The position numbers were made by a program, and so were the translations under genes. The notes under the pieces were generated by a model. That model had not been told where the DNA came from. It saw nothing but the letters and a program-made list of their open reading frames with translations, and did no database searches. Positions 11,395-22,787 of a DNA stretch of 45,580 nucleotides are shown here, one piece after another (positions within the stretch are counted from its first letter, which is position 1; every line of letters begins with the position of its first letter). The stretch is from positions 132,748-178,327 of the forward strand of contig NMRA01000265.1 of assembly GCA_002633005.1 (NCBI GenBank), written 5' to 3'. This DNA comes from Phoronis australis. Its lineage: Eukaryota > Phoronida > Phoronidae.

Positions 11395-11880
11395 ATGCAT
11401 CGTGGGACATAAAACATCCAGTGACATTACAGAAAACTAAATAGTGACTTGTAAAAAATCGGACCGAAAACACAACACTCGTTTCTTGAGTTCACCATAA
11501 TTGAAAACATGGGTCCACTGCAACATGTTTTTGTTGCGAGTATGACAAAACGACAATCATACAAAACTAAAAAAATTAAAGTGAGCTACAAATGCGAGGA
11601 ATCAATACATGGACATGTAGCCAATCTTTTGCGCGGAAGGTTCTCCAGGCACTCATCATCCGACCACTACTAACACTAAGACCCAAGAAACTTAAGGAAA
11701 CGCAACAAAACGCATAATATCGCGAGATTTCAACGCACATTAGCGAACAACCAGGTCACACTAGCTTAAGTCACTGAATTCTTGCATCTATAGAATGGAG
11801 ACCAGGTTTACACACATCTCCAACTTTTCAGTGCTGTTACCAGATGTTTACAAGCCAACAACTTTCCCACAATGCCCTTG
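11395..11880. promoter_or_regulatory. possible CpG-containing promoter
   Basis: The segment is visibly richer in CG dinucleotides than its surroundings and combines several core-promoter words: ATGCATCGTGGGAC at 11395-11408 and TTTCCCACAATGC at 11863-11875 (both like the ZNF143-type TTCCCANNATGC site), CCAAT at 11621, TTTTGCGCGG at about 11627 (E2F-like), and ATCGCGAGAT at about 11720 (like the TCTCGCGAGA element of bidirectional promoters). No transcript start or first exon can be assigned, so this is inference from motif clustering. Confidence 0.35.
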
Positions 11881-12194
11881 AAAAATGGCTCTCAGCACCG
11901 CGAATGAGTAAATTTTGCTATACATGAAATCCCTGTAATTAACTAGAGCAACTAATCATATACCACGTAAACTTTTGATGATTTAAATCATTTTTCATCT
12001 ATTCTGTCTTAAAACATTCCATAATATAGTTAACTTAAAATTTCAATTTCCCTAACACCCTCTCACACAATTTATTGAAGAAAACTAAGGCACAATTCTG
12101 GTACCAGTTTTATCCTAGATAAAACAGATTCCATTGAATCTTTTTTGTTAAACTGTGGTCCCAATTTTACGATCTTTTATCCATGGGCACTGCT

Positions 12195-12200
<6 letters not shown>
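11881..12200. other. non-coding stretch
   Basis: AT-rich, nothing recognisable. Confidence 0.45.

Positions 12201-12232
<32 letters not shown>
12201..12232. repeat. (CA)16 microsatellite
   Basis: Sixteen uninterrupted CA dinucleotides. Likely length-variable between individuals. Confidence 0.98.
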
Positions 12233-12235
<3 letters not shown>

Positions 12236-13040
12236 TTTTATTCATTTAAGTATTTACCACTTTAATACAGCTTTCAAGAGCGAGAATACAATATATCTTT
12301 TCTAAATCCTATCAGAGCAGCTAGTAAATCTGCCGAGCAAACAGAAGACTTGACAGAGCTTCCTAACACAGATAGGACATGTAAAAGACCAATAACAGAT
12401 ACACTATCCAACAAGTAAAATTTGAAGCTGAAAGGCCACCAGCCCAGTCCTGAGTACTTGAAAGTTCAGAATACTGACATTGTGGACAGAGGTCATAAAC
12501 CCAGGGTAAATAACCCCTTCATTAATCTCATAACTACTGTCCATAAGTTATCTGTGGATGACAATCTCAAAGCACTACTGGAAACAGAAAACGTCCATCA
12601 AACAAACAGTGAAAATAGCTTCACGCTTGTGCTGTTTTGAATAGCTTTTCCCAGTTTTTGTATTCCAATCAATGATAGTTCTCGACAGAGACCTAATGTA
12701 TTAAAATAGATAATAATTGTATCTCAGGTGTAATTATTCATTTTCTGAAGCTGCTATGGAGCCAGATAAACATTAACTATGATATTGAAGTACCTTTCAC
12801 ACCCATGTTGATGCAGGTTTTTGGTAGCATCAGTCAGTATGAAAGATTAACTTAGGTCTCCCATCGAAATTAAAGTCCCCATTCAACAGCAGTGTCGATA
12901 ATTCAATACAGTGTAAAAGATTAAGTTTAGTACCACCAGAGTAATATCGGCAGGTGTCACTGAGAATGACAGCTAGTGTTGTGATATTATTTGACCTTTT
13001 ATTCAAATACTCACCATTTTACTATTATGGAAATTTTTAC
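12233..13040. other. non-coding stretch
   Basis: No supported exon. A minus-strand segment ending at a donor near 12796 was tested and has stops in every frame compatible with an acceptor. Confidence 0.4.
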
Positions 13041-13132
13041 TTCATTCATTATGTGAATATAATTATATACAATAACGCATACCCAATTCATTCATTATGT
13101 GAATATAATTATATACGATACCGCATACCCAA
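13041..13132. repeat. 46-bp tandem repeat, two copies
   Basis: Two adjacent units (13041-13086 and 13087-13132) beginning TTCATTCATTATGTGAATAT and differing at about two positions (AATAACGC against GATACCGC). Recent local duplication. Confidence 0.9.
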
Positions 13133-13862
13133 TTCTCCGTATACACAAAACTGTGCATGCACAATGTTTTTGTACCCACATCTTGCCAATAACTTTGAAG
13201 ACTCATGCATCAAACACCAATGACTTCAGCGCAAGCTAACAATTGAAGCTGGTCTGAATGTTCAAATTCAACTAAGTTAGCAGTTTATATCAATACTCAT
13301 TTTGAGTGTGAACCTTGAATTGTTGTCATGGTACACAAGACAATTATCAAATAATTTAAAACACTTTTCAAACTGTATTTTCATTCTGTATGGGCTATTT
13401 TTATAAAAAAAGTAAATAGATTTTTTAATGTGAATCTTGCTAAACATTGCGGAATGCAGAACCTTGCAAAATGGAACATACATTTTATCGTGTGAAATTT
13501 TCCAAGAATTAGGTATAGTCCCAGACTTTTTCCAACATTATAAATATGTGTCCTTGAGACAAATTTTGTTGAACACACATTTCATTTGTTTGGCCTGAAT
13601 ATGTGTCCCCACAACAATATGTGTGTGTCCCTAAAACTTGGAATAATATCACAATGGCATTCTATCCAATCATTGCCAATAACATGACCTCTGTAAACAA
13701 ATACTGACTTAGCTGCTGACATATTCCAAGACAAAAATTAGGGCATCTCTAAATTAATTATTCAAAAGAAGATAATTGACAAACTTGCTTGTTAACAATT
13801 GTTCACCAACCTTCAGTGGTCAATTAGAGGCAATGGGGGTTTTCACACCTACTTTAGCTTAC

Positions 13863-13936
13863 AGTGTCTGTTTGAGTTGCCTGTCTGGGAATGATGTCAG
13901 CAAGAACCTTAAGAGCATCTACCCTATGTTGTGCCC
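13863..13936 (-). CDS. weak candidate internal exon, possibly gene A
   Basis: On the minus strand an acceptor (TACTTGTTAAAG|GG) is followed by a single open frame of 24 codons and a donor ACT|GTAAGC. The peptide AQHRVDALKVLADIIPRQAT then QTDT has the pattern of an amphipathic helix. The exon needs a phase-1 intron before it, whereas the last firm gene A exon (24812-25258) ends in phase 0, so at least one further exon would have to lie between. The plus strand is also open here, which lowers confidence. Confidence 0.25.
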
Positions 13937-15960
13937 CTTTAACAAGTAGATAATTGGTTGATTACATTATCATTGCTTGTGTAACTTAGTTGTTGGAAAT
14001 TAGAATCCGTGGCAAAATTTTTGACATGGGCGGAAGTTAGTCACTGACCCTGAGAAAATGGCATTTTCACGAAAACAAATACACCGCTGGAAACTTACGG
14101 ACATTAAAAATTATGCTTCCAGGCAAGCTTTTTAAAAACCTAGTTTCTTGGCCGGGTTAAAAAATAGAAGAAATGTGCGAGGCTGGTAGGCATTTATCAA
14201 AAACGTTCATCGCACAATCAGTTTGCATAAACAACTCAGTGATCTGGGTCCCCCTAACTCAAATTTCCAGATCCGCCCCTGTTTACAGCTCAGAAACGCA
14301 TAAATGCATTTATGTTTTTCTATGCTTTTCATGTTATTGGTTCTGGTTGTCAAAACTAAATGACATACATTTCTCAACATCAATATTTGTACCCTGAATT
14401 CAGAGCTCGCAGAATGCAGACCCAGGTGAATGCCCAGCAGACAAGTGTAATTTAGAAGTACCATGCAATACCATGCAAGAAATCAAGTCTTGCTTCAATC
14501 TGTTAATTGCCCTGTCGACCTGACAAGCACGTGCACCCAAGCAGGGAAAGGTACATCAACCCCTGTCAATTGATGATACAGATCAATATAAATTAGATGT
14601 CATAGAACTTAATTGCAGTGTCCGTTGACGAGGAAACAAACAAGACAAATTCATTTATCATTCTGCCAGATGAAATGAGAAGCTTGCCGCAGCAATCGCA
14701 TTTCTCTCATTCATGCCATGTCTCGTTCTAGCTTTTCTGACGTTAAAATGAAAATAATTTCACACTTGAACACAACATGACTTTGAGCAGTAAAGATATT
14801 TTCTGAAGGACATTTCGCTTAAAAAACTTGCAGAACAGCTAAAGCCATTTGCAAAATATCCAACGCTATTAGGCTTGAATGTCAACCGTGTAATTGATAA
14901 CAAAACGACCTTTGTCAAATCAGCATTAAATTCCTGTTTGAAGAACAGCAAATCTCCAGAAATTCAATTTAAAAGTTAATTCATGTAACTTGTTTCAGCT
15001 GGAAGACTTGACACAGATCTGTTGCTCATGAGTACAAGCATTTTGGAAAAGTGAACAATGATATTTAAACAACAGTTGGTAACAATTTTAAAACTGCATG
15101 CTATTATACTATGTGAAAATCAAGTTTTTCCTTTTCCAATTTTTTTGAGAAAATTGCTTGTCTTAATTTACCATAATGCATCAGTACAGTGAAATATAAA
15201 TATGTCAGATTTTACTCATCAACATGAGGGTCTGACATTGCCATGAACATCGCCATAATTAAACAATGTGTCCCCAAACAACACAAGAGAAGCGGGTGAC
15301 CCTCATCTTCACCAAACAGCATGCCTGATGACAAAACACTCAAGTGTATGCACAAAATACAAAACAAAACAAAAAAACGAATCACATTTAGAATTCTACA
15401 GCAGAGGTGCGTTAGGATTCTGAATTAAACAAAGTGACAGCATAATGGAATGGCTGTACATTATTTTGTACAAGGCACAACAAGCAGAAAAATCACAAGC
15501 CTTTATATGTGTGTGAGAAAAATGTGTTCAACATTATTACCCCACAGATGGCGTGGCACATGCAAGCTCCAATGCGTGCACATAGAAATAAATATCCCGT
15601 TCACGAAGCAATAGCCCAAAATAATCCAATAAATTGAACTGAATGACGTTTTACAAGACATTTGAAGTTTGATACACCCATGTTGCTATTATTTGTCACA
15701 ATGAAGCCGCTCTTTATTGACATGTCCATCACAATTTTTACCTTTAGCAACTAACTAGAGCAAGAAGCCAGCGAACACGGCTCAAATCAATGGAAGCCCA
15801 AGAGTTTTTTAATCTACTGTCATGATACGTAAGATCGGGCTGATAAAGATGAAAGGGGTAACACATTCAGGTCAGGACCTTGTTACCTTGTTATATTTAA
15901 GACATTTTAGAAACCTAGTAAGAGGTTGGACACTATATCTGCAACAACAGAAAGCAGAAA
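13937..15960. other. non-coding stretch with one transposon end
   Basis: Contains the hAT-like fragment at 14242-14281. Two minus-strand open frames (14207-14464, 14760-14951) have no splice or family support. The segment 15541-15638 was considered as an exon and rejected. Confidence 0.4.
14242..14281 (-). mobile_element. hAT-like MITE end fragment
   Basis: Read on the minus strand it starts CAGGGGCGGATCTGGAAATT and continues into a G-run (AGGGGGACC), the same terminus as the element at 6761. A partner end was not found, so the left boundary given is only the recognisable part. Confidence 0.55.
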
Positions 15961-16060
15961 ATAGTCTGATATAACATGCCCACATTTTAAGAACCAGTTG
16001 ATGCCCATTATTCAGTGGAGAAAACTGGTTCTCAAATGCGGACACATCATTTGAGACTAT
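15961..16060 (+). mobile_element. foldback MITE, copy 3 (best preserved)
   Basis: 100 bp, from ATAGTCT to AGACTAT (exact 7-bp inverted tips). Left arm words TGATATAACATGCCCACATT and AAGAACCAGTT pair with AAAACTGGTTCTCAAATGCG and GACACATCA on the right. The loop is GATGCCCATTATTCAGTGGA. A transcript would form a long hairpin with few mismatches. Confidence 0.8.
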
Positions 16061-17612
16061 TGACAAAAACACAATTTACTACTGACACAATACAGGGGAA
16101 GTTACACTCAAAATATGAACAATTGGATGGTTCTTCAATTTGGTACAAAATAATTGCTAAAATAGCCATTTTTACAGACTGAGGCTTACCACAAGTTTAC
16201 CAAATGTCGTTTGCTGACTGGTAAACTACACAAAGCAGAGTAAAAGCAAAAAGTACAACCATTATTAAATACTGAACAGAGCAACTTACAACTAATGGCC
16301 CATTAGGTCTTCAACAGTCAGAAGCAAGAATCATTTCTGGACTGAAAGGCTGAAATGGAGGCATCAAAGCTGCCTGTCTACTAGTTTACATGTCCAAAGT
16401 CAAAATTTAACCCAACGAAATGGAATTTATGCCTGTCAATTGCCATGGAAAGCTTCAAACAAACCACTTATAAGTGAAAAAATGAAACAAAAACAAATGT
16501 TTGAAAATCGCAAGGTTGGCCAGCCTTTCCAAATTATGGCCGGCCATTTCAATCACTTGCAGGTTATTCCAAATAAATGTTAGAACCAACAATATCTGAA
16601 GAGGAAACTTAGTTCAGCCTGAATTACATGAATTTCTTCATTTCACAATAAAGCCTAAAGCAGTTATCAAAAAGGAAGTGTATCTTTAATTCTGAAATGG
16701 CAAGTTTTACCAAACCATTATTCTTATCTACAACATGTAATTCCAGGCATTCACACACCTTGGTAAAAATGTATTATTGAAATGTTTGGAATTTTGTGAA
16801 CGTGATGACCAAAACGCGGCAACTGACCTGTTGGCCACTGTTTAATGAAAATCTAAATTTGCTATTGATGGTAAAGGCCACGACATTACATGCTTTAGTG
16901 GTTCCATACACTTACAGTAGTTAACCTGCATTTAAAAGTTCATCCTTTTTAAATACTAATACAGTTAAAAACACTCACGGGGTCAGAGGTAAGTTCCACA
17001 CAAAGGATGCAATTTCAAAACTCTATCTTAACAGCTAACCAATTGTTAGGAGTTGGTGATTTAAATCCATTTTGACAGAGAGTCAATTGAAATAGATCAA
17101 TCAAGTTAAGTGTCACATTAAGAGGTCTCCCCAAGATACGAAAACATTTGTGATGCAGACCCATCACTTTTAAATCCTTTTTCACCAACTTAACTTTAGC
17201 AATAAACCAGCATCGATGTTAAGTGCAAACTTAACTTTCCCCACAAACTTCAATACTTAAGGGTCAATAAAGTTACCACAAGATGGCGCTGTGAAAACGT
17301 CATGCATAGGCAATGTTCAAGATGAACAATCGTATACAGTTCTGAAATTAAATTAAATGAACTTCTTATAACAAAAGACTGGTCAATATTTTAACAACAC
17401 ATAAAATAAGAAAATATCATGAAAATATCACGCCTCATTCATTGATAACAAAACCTGTCAATAGTAGTCCAACGACATAGAGCTTTCACACATTGAAGCT
17501 TCAATGCTTACGTTAAAAATCTGCCGATTTAGTGCGATCATTACTTGCGATTTTTAACTAACATCCAAAACCAATTGAACCATTCAAACATCAACATTGG
17601 TGTGAAAGCCAT
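16061..17612. other. non-coding stretch
   Basis: No supported exon. CAAGATGGCGCTG at about 17280 is a YY1-like word without other promoter context. Confidence 0.4.
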
Positions 17613-18057
17613 TAATGTCGCTTTCCCGCCAACACCTCAACTTTCCTTTTGCAGAGTTCCATTCTATGGGAAAGTGGTACTTTCGGACTTAACTAACCAT
17701 CGCCACTCCTATCCAAAATACGTGGATTATTAAAGAGTGGAGTTGTACCACTACGCTTCAGTGGGAAATGTTAACTCAACTTCGGCTGGTGTAATCACTA
17801 GAGGTCGCCGCCTGAGACTTACTAAGGCATTGCTGCATCTTTCATAACTATCAATTGCCAAATATAAAGGAATAAAGATAACAGAGATCTAACAGAGAAT
17901 AACACTGATCAGCTTGGCGTTATTCACCATAAATAAACCACCTAGTGTTTAAGTCACAGAATCACAGAAGTAAGGGTAACTCCAAGGTTGGGAAAGGCAA
18001 GTGGAGTTGCCATAGACAGGAGTTCCTCCCTGTGGTGTTAGTGGGAAAGCGACATAA
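17613..18057. mobile_element. PIF/Harbinger-like MITE with TAA target duplication
   Basis: The element proper is 17616-18054 (439 bp). The left terminus TGTCGCTTTCCCGCCAACACC and the reverse complement of the right terminus TGTCGCTTTCCCACTAACACC are 21-bp inverted repeats with two mismatches. TAA lies directly outside both tips (17613-17615 and 18055-18057), the 3-bp TWA duplication expected of PIF/Harbinger elements. No coding capacity. Superfamily assignment rests on the target-site length and sequence. Confidence 0.75.
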
Positions 18058-20329
18058 CAGTAGGGTTACCATCTCACATAATCCCTGAATAATCAACTCA
18101 TAATTCAGCTGTTTAGCCTCATCCCTTATCTAACCATGACCATCATTAGCTTCATTTGACCAATTGATATCAAACTAGTTGGAAGCAGCTATTCAAATAA
18201 GGCCAAGCTTTCAATAATTCAATAATCCAAGGAAATCGTGTAGGCAAGATTACTAGGGCTAGGCTAGATTGCTTTCGAAGTTACTTTTGCAAATCTACTA
18301 CCATGTTCATCATAGACAATGAAATATAACTTTTTCTCATATATTGCTAACCTAAAATTCAATGACTTCTTACATGGTCAATCTAAATCAGGTTCACATC
18401 ACCTTAGTCTTCCACTTAACACAATCAAGTTAGCAAAATATGGGTAGTTCTTTTATTATTCCTGTAGACCCTGCTCTGTGCACAAAATGACAAATGGTGA
18501 CAAGCCAATTTATTAAGCTTGTCTCAAACAATAACGAACAGTCACAGTTCTTCCTAACCATGAAATCACCTCCAATTGGACAAGGTAACAACTTGAGACC
18601 AATGTCATCATCACAGCAAGAGGTCAAAATCAAATTTGATTTGAGAGCCACTTAGAAGAGTTTTAACCACCTGATTTGAAACTGGAAACACAGAAGCACA
18701 TTTGTATATGCGCCATAACCTCAAATGAATAAACCCACCTGACTGTCATCTATAGTCACATAAACTGTTCATTTCTCAAGAATATGCTGAGAGTCCATGC
18801 TTTTTTTTCAATACTTTGTTACCCTACTAATGAAAATTGCAGTGTTTCTACTGATAAGTGCAATGTTTCTAACACCTGAGCACTGAAATACCAGCATTCA
18901 GTCGCAGATCTACAGGATGAAAAATGTTCGTCTGCGTTAGTCCTTAAAGTTCGCAAAATATTCTGTGTTCATGTGTGATGCAAAGAAGACGTATCTTTGC
19001 TCAAAAGAACATGTGCAGAGCAAAATTCTACTTTGTTGCCCAGCTAATTAATTAGAGTCTGTATTCCACTCATGTCTAGAGAAAGGATGCAAAACATGTA
19101 ATCAAGTTGGCTGTCAGTCAGGTTTCCAGGCCAGGTGCATGAAATCATGGGTGCATACAAAGAACAGTCTACAAATGTCTGTTTTTGTCAATATCCTGCT
19201 GGAAAAACACACACCTCTTACACACGAGGGACAAAAATGATAACAGATTCATGTTTTTGTTGGTAACTAAAATTATACAACTCACACAACAGCAAGGAAT
19301 ATTACGAGATTCAATATCATGCGCTTAAGGAGGCTTAATTTATTTTTCGATGGCTGCTAAATGCAGTTTTAAATCCAAAATCTAAAGATAGTACACTGCA
19401 ACTTTTATGGTGTAGTGCGATTGCTGCATCACCATGAAACAAAGCAACGTAATGTGTGAGAGGCTAATATCTTAAGGCACCGATATTTTATTCACCAAAT
19501 GGTGCTCTCAAGTGGTGTAACTAGAATACAGCGGAAGCCCTGAAGTGGGACACAGGAACAGTGTAAACCTTCCCAAGGCAGCTATGGTGTTGTTTTCCCC
19601 ATATCTAGTAATGCAACATGTCCATTTAACACCAAAGTGTGCATGCTATCACAGCTCCATTTAACACAGAAAGTGTGGATTGCATTCTATCATAGCTCCA
19701 TTTGCGAAGTAACTATACCTACCACGTGATTGATTGTGATCTCATTTTAAAATGGATTTTAAAAGGCATGGGATCCTGAAAATTCTATTCAATAGTTCCT
19801 TGGTTCATCTCCTTTAACACTTATCAACGGAGAATTTTAACCATTTTGAGTACCCTAATTGCACATATTTAAGCAGAATAATGTTCTTTCTAAAACGAAT
19901 TAACTTGATTGTCTCACATCAAAGAGCATGTGCATAAGTTTCACTTATATGCATGTCTCAAATTGGATATTTTTGTACATTTTTTGTCAAATCCTCACAT
20001 TTCATATAATAACTGGTGCTGAATGAAATGCAATGGTCAACATCTATCATTTCTTAATTTTCCTGCACGAAACGTACCCTTTGATTTTACTCAAGTGCTT
20101 CATGTATGGGCACATGCCTTAGTACAATGCACAAACACAGATTTATATGTGCACAAAGACATATATACAGGTAACCACACAGGATGAATATCTCACTAAC
20201 CCTTAGAGGATACCATTAGGCTCTTATCATGACTATATTAGATAAATTTTAACATTTTTACAAAGTTGGAGTATACCCCATAAAATGAAAATCTTGTTCA
20301 GTATCTATTCACTCTTCAAGGCTGTGAAG
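18058..20329. other. non-coding stretch
   Basis: No supported exon. The minus-strand frame 18430-18651 has a usable acceptor (CTCTTCTAAG) and a GAG|GTGATT donor but no other support. Confidence 0.4.
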
Positions 20330-20790
20330 AGCCGAAGAAAAATGAATAAATTTGTCTATTTTTAGAACATCGTATCTCAGACTGATCGGATTCACATGAA
20401 ATTTTCACATAGTACTTTTTATGCACTGTTCTACAAAATTCTGCTAGGATTTGTCTGCATTTTTGCATGAAGGTTACGAAAAGACTTTCGTGATTTTCGC
20501 GAAAAATTAGCAAAGTTGCATAGAGCCCCGAGCCAAAATGAAAGACAACTTAGAAAACTATAACAAAGACTTTGAGATTTCATCTTGAACATTTGTATTG
20601 AACGAAATTTGGTCATGTTATTGATACCGCTGTTTTGCTGTCAATGTACCTTTCTACTTTTTGCTAAATTTTACTAAAAATACATAGCATTGCCACATAT
20701 AACAATAAAAGGGAGATTGGTAAATAAGCCACAAATCCAATTCCTCATTGCTAAGGCTTTCTACTTTCAGAACATATACAACTTTACTGC
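20330..20790 (-). repeat. dispersed repeat, copy 1 (minus)
   Basis: The reverse complement matches 27640-28085 in collinear order: CTGAAAGTAGAAAGCCT, TTACCAATCT, TACTAAAATTTA or its AGTAAAATTTAGCAAAAA counterpart, GGTACATTGA, AGCAAAACA, GTATGTGAA or its CTATGTGAA counterpart, ACGATGTTC or its ATGATGTTC counterpart. Similarity by eye is moderate (about 65-75 percent), so the copies are old. It has no recognisable coding domain; it could be an internal part of a transposon. Confidence 0.6.
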
Positions 20791-21818
20791 TTAGTAGACA
20801 CTTGGCTAAGTACACCGACTACATAACCTAGTATCATTTGACTTAAAAAGACATGCTCAGAAATCAGCTGTTCAAATGTCTCATCAATAACTGGTCAATG
20901 AGACACTCTAACATCTGTTTGTGCACAAGGAACAAGAACTCACCAGGCCATAAATCACAACCTATCATCAACAATAACTTGACTTTTGAAATGTTTCCTA
21001 ACATTATTTCACAGCAGCCCAGCTTTAATCAAATGTATTAAACTTTATTCATAGATCATAAGCTGGATTCTGTGAGTATACTTCAGGGATTAGGGTTTCA
21101 TGCCTGTCACAAAGGCCAATGGCCAGGCTTTTATTAATGTGATTTACAGGCATGTACTTTGGTCATACAAATGTTAAAACTGCTCGTCATCCCATTTAGG
21201 GGTGGAGATACCAAAATTAAGACTGCATTTCCTCACTCAACAGAATCAGAAGAAAATAATCTCGCCATGACAGTACTTTATTTATGTTGCCACACAGAAC
21301 GCATAACTGGACAAAAATGCCTTAGAAAATCATAGGAGTGGTCAGTACATAAAACAGCTGAGGGCCTCAGAAAATCAAATCACATCCTATCAATCTGAAT
21401 GTTGAAACCCATCCTATCATGGCAAGAAAAGTCTTAAAGTCCAAGTTTATGTGTCACTTTAAGAAGTTAATGGGGAGGAAATGCATCAGACATTCACAAA
21501 ATTTATAAAACAAGGAAGTGATGATAATAAAATCAAAAAGTACACTGCATAGCCAATAGCTCAGAAATATACTACCAGGCAATGGCTAGTTGACCTAAAC
21601 AACCAAAGATCAAAGTCAGTATATATACAAGACCTAATTTGCACAAGATTGCGTAATATGTAGTTTAGGCATAACTAATTACATCAATACAATTAGCGCA
21701 CAGATAACCTAATGCAGCTAAGCTAGTACTTTCTAATTGAATGACGTTGATCAGCACCATGTTGTTGTTTTGCACTGCATAATCGCATTACAGAATGGCC
21801 TAAATGCAACTTATTGAT
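20791..21818. other. non-coding stretch
   Basis: No supported exon or repeat recognised. Confidence 0.45.
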
Positions 21819-22248
21819 TTTGTACACAAGTTGATGTTTGTACAATGACAAAACACTCCAATAAAGTTGGAAAATTTATCATGGCAGTCATGACACTGGC
21901 TACATGCAACAGAATAGTACAACTTCAATCCACTTTATCACCTTGCACGCATCTGATCTTTCAGTAAAAAAAGTATTGAAAGTCATGTCTCTCAACCAGG
22001 ACAACCATTTGCAATATCCACTCTTAAAATTTAATTACCGAAGAAACGAACAACACAGTTAACATGGGACAAAAAATTTTAAATCGAAAATTTAAATCGA
22101 AAATTTAAATCGAAAATTCACTAGACAAAGAAGTTCTCAAATTTTAAGATTATTAGCCCAGTGTCAGTTAAATGTACACAAACACCTTGGAACATGTTCA
22201 ATTAACAGATATAACAATCAACACTATTAATTAGAATCTTGCAAAGTA
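21819..22248 (+). repeat. near-identical direct duplication, copy 1 (probable allelic copy)
   Basis: 430 bp that recurs at 22359-22787 with only a handful of differences (for example CACCTTGC against CACGTTGC, GAAGAAACG against GAAGACACG, and AATTCACTAGAC against AATTTACTCGAC). Includes three tandem units of the 13-mer AAATCGAAAATTT. Divergence of about 1-2 percent is in the usual range of heterozygosity for outbred invertebrates. Confidence 0.95.
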
Positions 22249-22357
22249 CCGTAATCGTTCGGGTTAACGCCCTGGGCGGTTAAATTGGCGAACCCAAAAA
22301 ATCGGGGGTGGGCGGTTAACCAGACATGGGCGCTTAAACGTGAAATTTCAAGAAATC
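22249..22357. mobile_element. truncated repeat inserted at the end of duplication copy 1
   Basis: Starts immediately where copies 1 and 2 diverge (after GCAAAGTA) with CCGTAATCGTTCGGGTTAAC. It contains GCCCTGGGCGGTTAA, GGGGGTGGGCGGTTAACC and GGGCGCTTAAACG, a repeated GGGCGSTTAA word, in contrast to its AT-rich surroundings. The TACCGTAAT start resembles the TACGGTAA and TTACCGTAA ends of MITEs elsewhere in the window. It is cut by the N at 22358. Confidence 0.6.
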
Positions 22358-22358
22358 N
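22358..22358. other. assembly ambiguity or contig join (single N)
   Basis: A single N sits exactly between the inserted repeat and copy 2 of a 430-bp duplication, which points to a join between two overlapping allelic sequences rather than a simple unread base. Confidence 0.8.
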
Positions 22359-22787
22359 TTTGTACACAAGTTGATGTTTGTACAATGACAAAACACTCCA
22401 ATAAAGTTGGAAAATTTATCATGGCAGTCATGACACTGGCTACATGCAACAGAATAGTACAACTTCAATCCACTTTATCACGTTGCACGCATCTGATCTT
22501 TCAGTAAAAAAAGTATTGAAAGTCATGTCTCTCAACCAGGACAACCATTTGCAATATCCACTCTTAAAATTTAATTACCGAAGACACGAACAACACAGTT
22601 AACATGGGACAAAAAATTTAAATCGAAAATTTAAATCGAAAATTTAAATCGAAAATTTACTCGACAAAGAAGTTCTCAAATTTTAAGATTATTAGCCCAG
22701 TGTCAGTTAAATGTACACAAACACCTTGGAACATGTTCAATTAACAGATATAACAATCAACACTATTAATTAGAATCTTGCAAAGTA
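22359..22787 (+). repeat. near-identical direct duplication, copy 2 (probable allelic copy)
   Basis: Starts at the N and ends at CAAAGTA. After that it continues GGTTCTTGGATAAATGCGCC into the following unique sequence, while copy 1 runs into the inserted repeat. This copy therefore probably represents the allele continuous with the right-hand sequence. Confidence 0.95.

Noticed and set aside
12784-12845. Minus-strand exon before the GTACTT donor near 12796
   Set aside because: Every frame compatible with an upstream acceptor contains a stop codon.
15541-15638. Minus-strand exon of 32 codons (contains DYFGLLLRERD) with a GTAATA donor
   Set aside because: The acceptor has a poor pyrimidine tract, the phase does not fit the neighbouring candidate exon at 13863, and a frame of this length is expected by chance.
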